Assembly: GCA_963770375.1 (NCBI GenBank)
Contig: CAVYPM010000017.1
Location: forward strand, 1-64,000
Source: DASVBE01 sp963770375
GTDB lineage: Bacteria > Actinomycetota > Actinomycetes > Streptosporangiales > Streptosporangiaceae
Direction: 5' to 3'
DNA length: 64,000 nucleotides
Both the position numbers and the translations under genes were made by a program. Numbering within the stretch: position 1 is the stretch's first letter; each line of letters starts with the position of its first letter. The notes under the pieces are model-generated. The model made no database searches. It had not been told where the DNA came from and saw nothing but the letters and a program-made list of their open reading frames with translations. Shown one piece after another: positions 61,915 through 64,000 of this stretch.

Positions 61915-62053
61915 TTGCTGGCGAGCTCCGGGCCAGCGAGCGCACGGCCGCGGCGCTGTTTCCTGACGAGCGATGCGGCGCGACGAAGGAGCGCCAGGGA
62001 GCGAGGAGCGGCAGCGCAGCGCGCATAGCGGCCCTGCGCTCGCCAGCAAGCAC
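61915..62053. repeat. Copy of the dispersed repeat, direct orientation
   Basis: Starts TTGCTGGCGAGCTCCGGGCC, carries GCCGCGGCGCTGTTTCC, CGACGAAGGAGCGCCAGGG and ends GGCCCTGCGCTCGCCAGCAA. Relative to the 12.65-kb unit it has a T and several other bases changed or lost. It lies between the lipoprotein start and the uvrB stop, 3 bp from the latter. Confidence 0.85.
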
Positions 62054-62055
62054 AG

Positions 62056-64000
<1,945 letters not shown>

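Overview
The window is very GC-rich, densely coded DNA with frequent GTG and TTG starts. Its families are typical of Actinomycetota: an F420-type luciferase-like oxidoreductase, XRE/DUF397 pairs, a PASTA-like Ser/Thr kinase, a CHAT/sigma/subtilase cluster, and the block pyrG-NUDIX-ald-xerD-parA-scpA-scpB-rluB-aroH-tyrA-cmk-der. A filamentous actinomycete (Streptosporangiales or a neighbour) is my inference; the sequence does not fix the genus. I saw no rRNA, tRNA, CRISPR, transposase or prophage block.

Layout. 1-13 kb: small metabolic and regulatory genes; a lipid-phosphate group (tandem PAP2 phosphatase, DAG-kinase-like lipid kinase, DUF1206 membrane protein, phospholipase C-like phosphoesterase); a receptor Ser/Thr kinase; an amylosucrase-like GH13 enzyme. 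13-20 kb: a tight operon of S8 subtilase, sigma factor, small beta-domain protein and TPR-CHAT caspase-like protein, divergent from a modular peptidoglycan hydrolase. 20-38 kb: accessory metabolism (SDR, hotdog thioesterase, F420-type oxidoreductase, alpha/beta-hydrolase-LuxR fusion, three aminotransferases, ABC ATPase, phosphotriesterase-like hydrolase with acyl-CoA ligase, YbaK, CPT-like kinase, epimerase, YceI with MarR). 38.7-40.4 kb: an archaeal-type aspartyl-tRNA synthetase behind what reads as a translational T-box riboswitch. 40-47 kb: oxidoreductases and two XRE/DUF397 modules in mirror image, then an RsbW-like ATPase preceded by a 28-bp perfect palindrome. 47-59 kb: the conserved housekeeping block on the minus strand. 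59-64 kb: permease, HAD hydrolase, lipoprotein and a partial uvrB running off the right edge.

Two features run across the whole window. A GC-rich intergenic repeat of about 130 bp occurs as an exact 134-bp tandem pair plus three further long copies and several fragments. Many genes, including the usually essential or conserved scpB and uvrB, carry single-base frameshifts, both insertions and deletions. This points to residual sequencing indels rather than wholesale gene decay, so the broken genes are annotated here as likely intact in the organism.

The most interesting candidates are the T-box upstream of the AspRS (antisequestrator and ribosome-site sequestrator both readable), the sigma-CHAT-subtilase module, the dispersed repeat family, and the palindrome before the anti-sigma-like ATPase.
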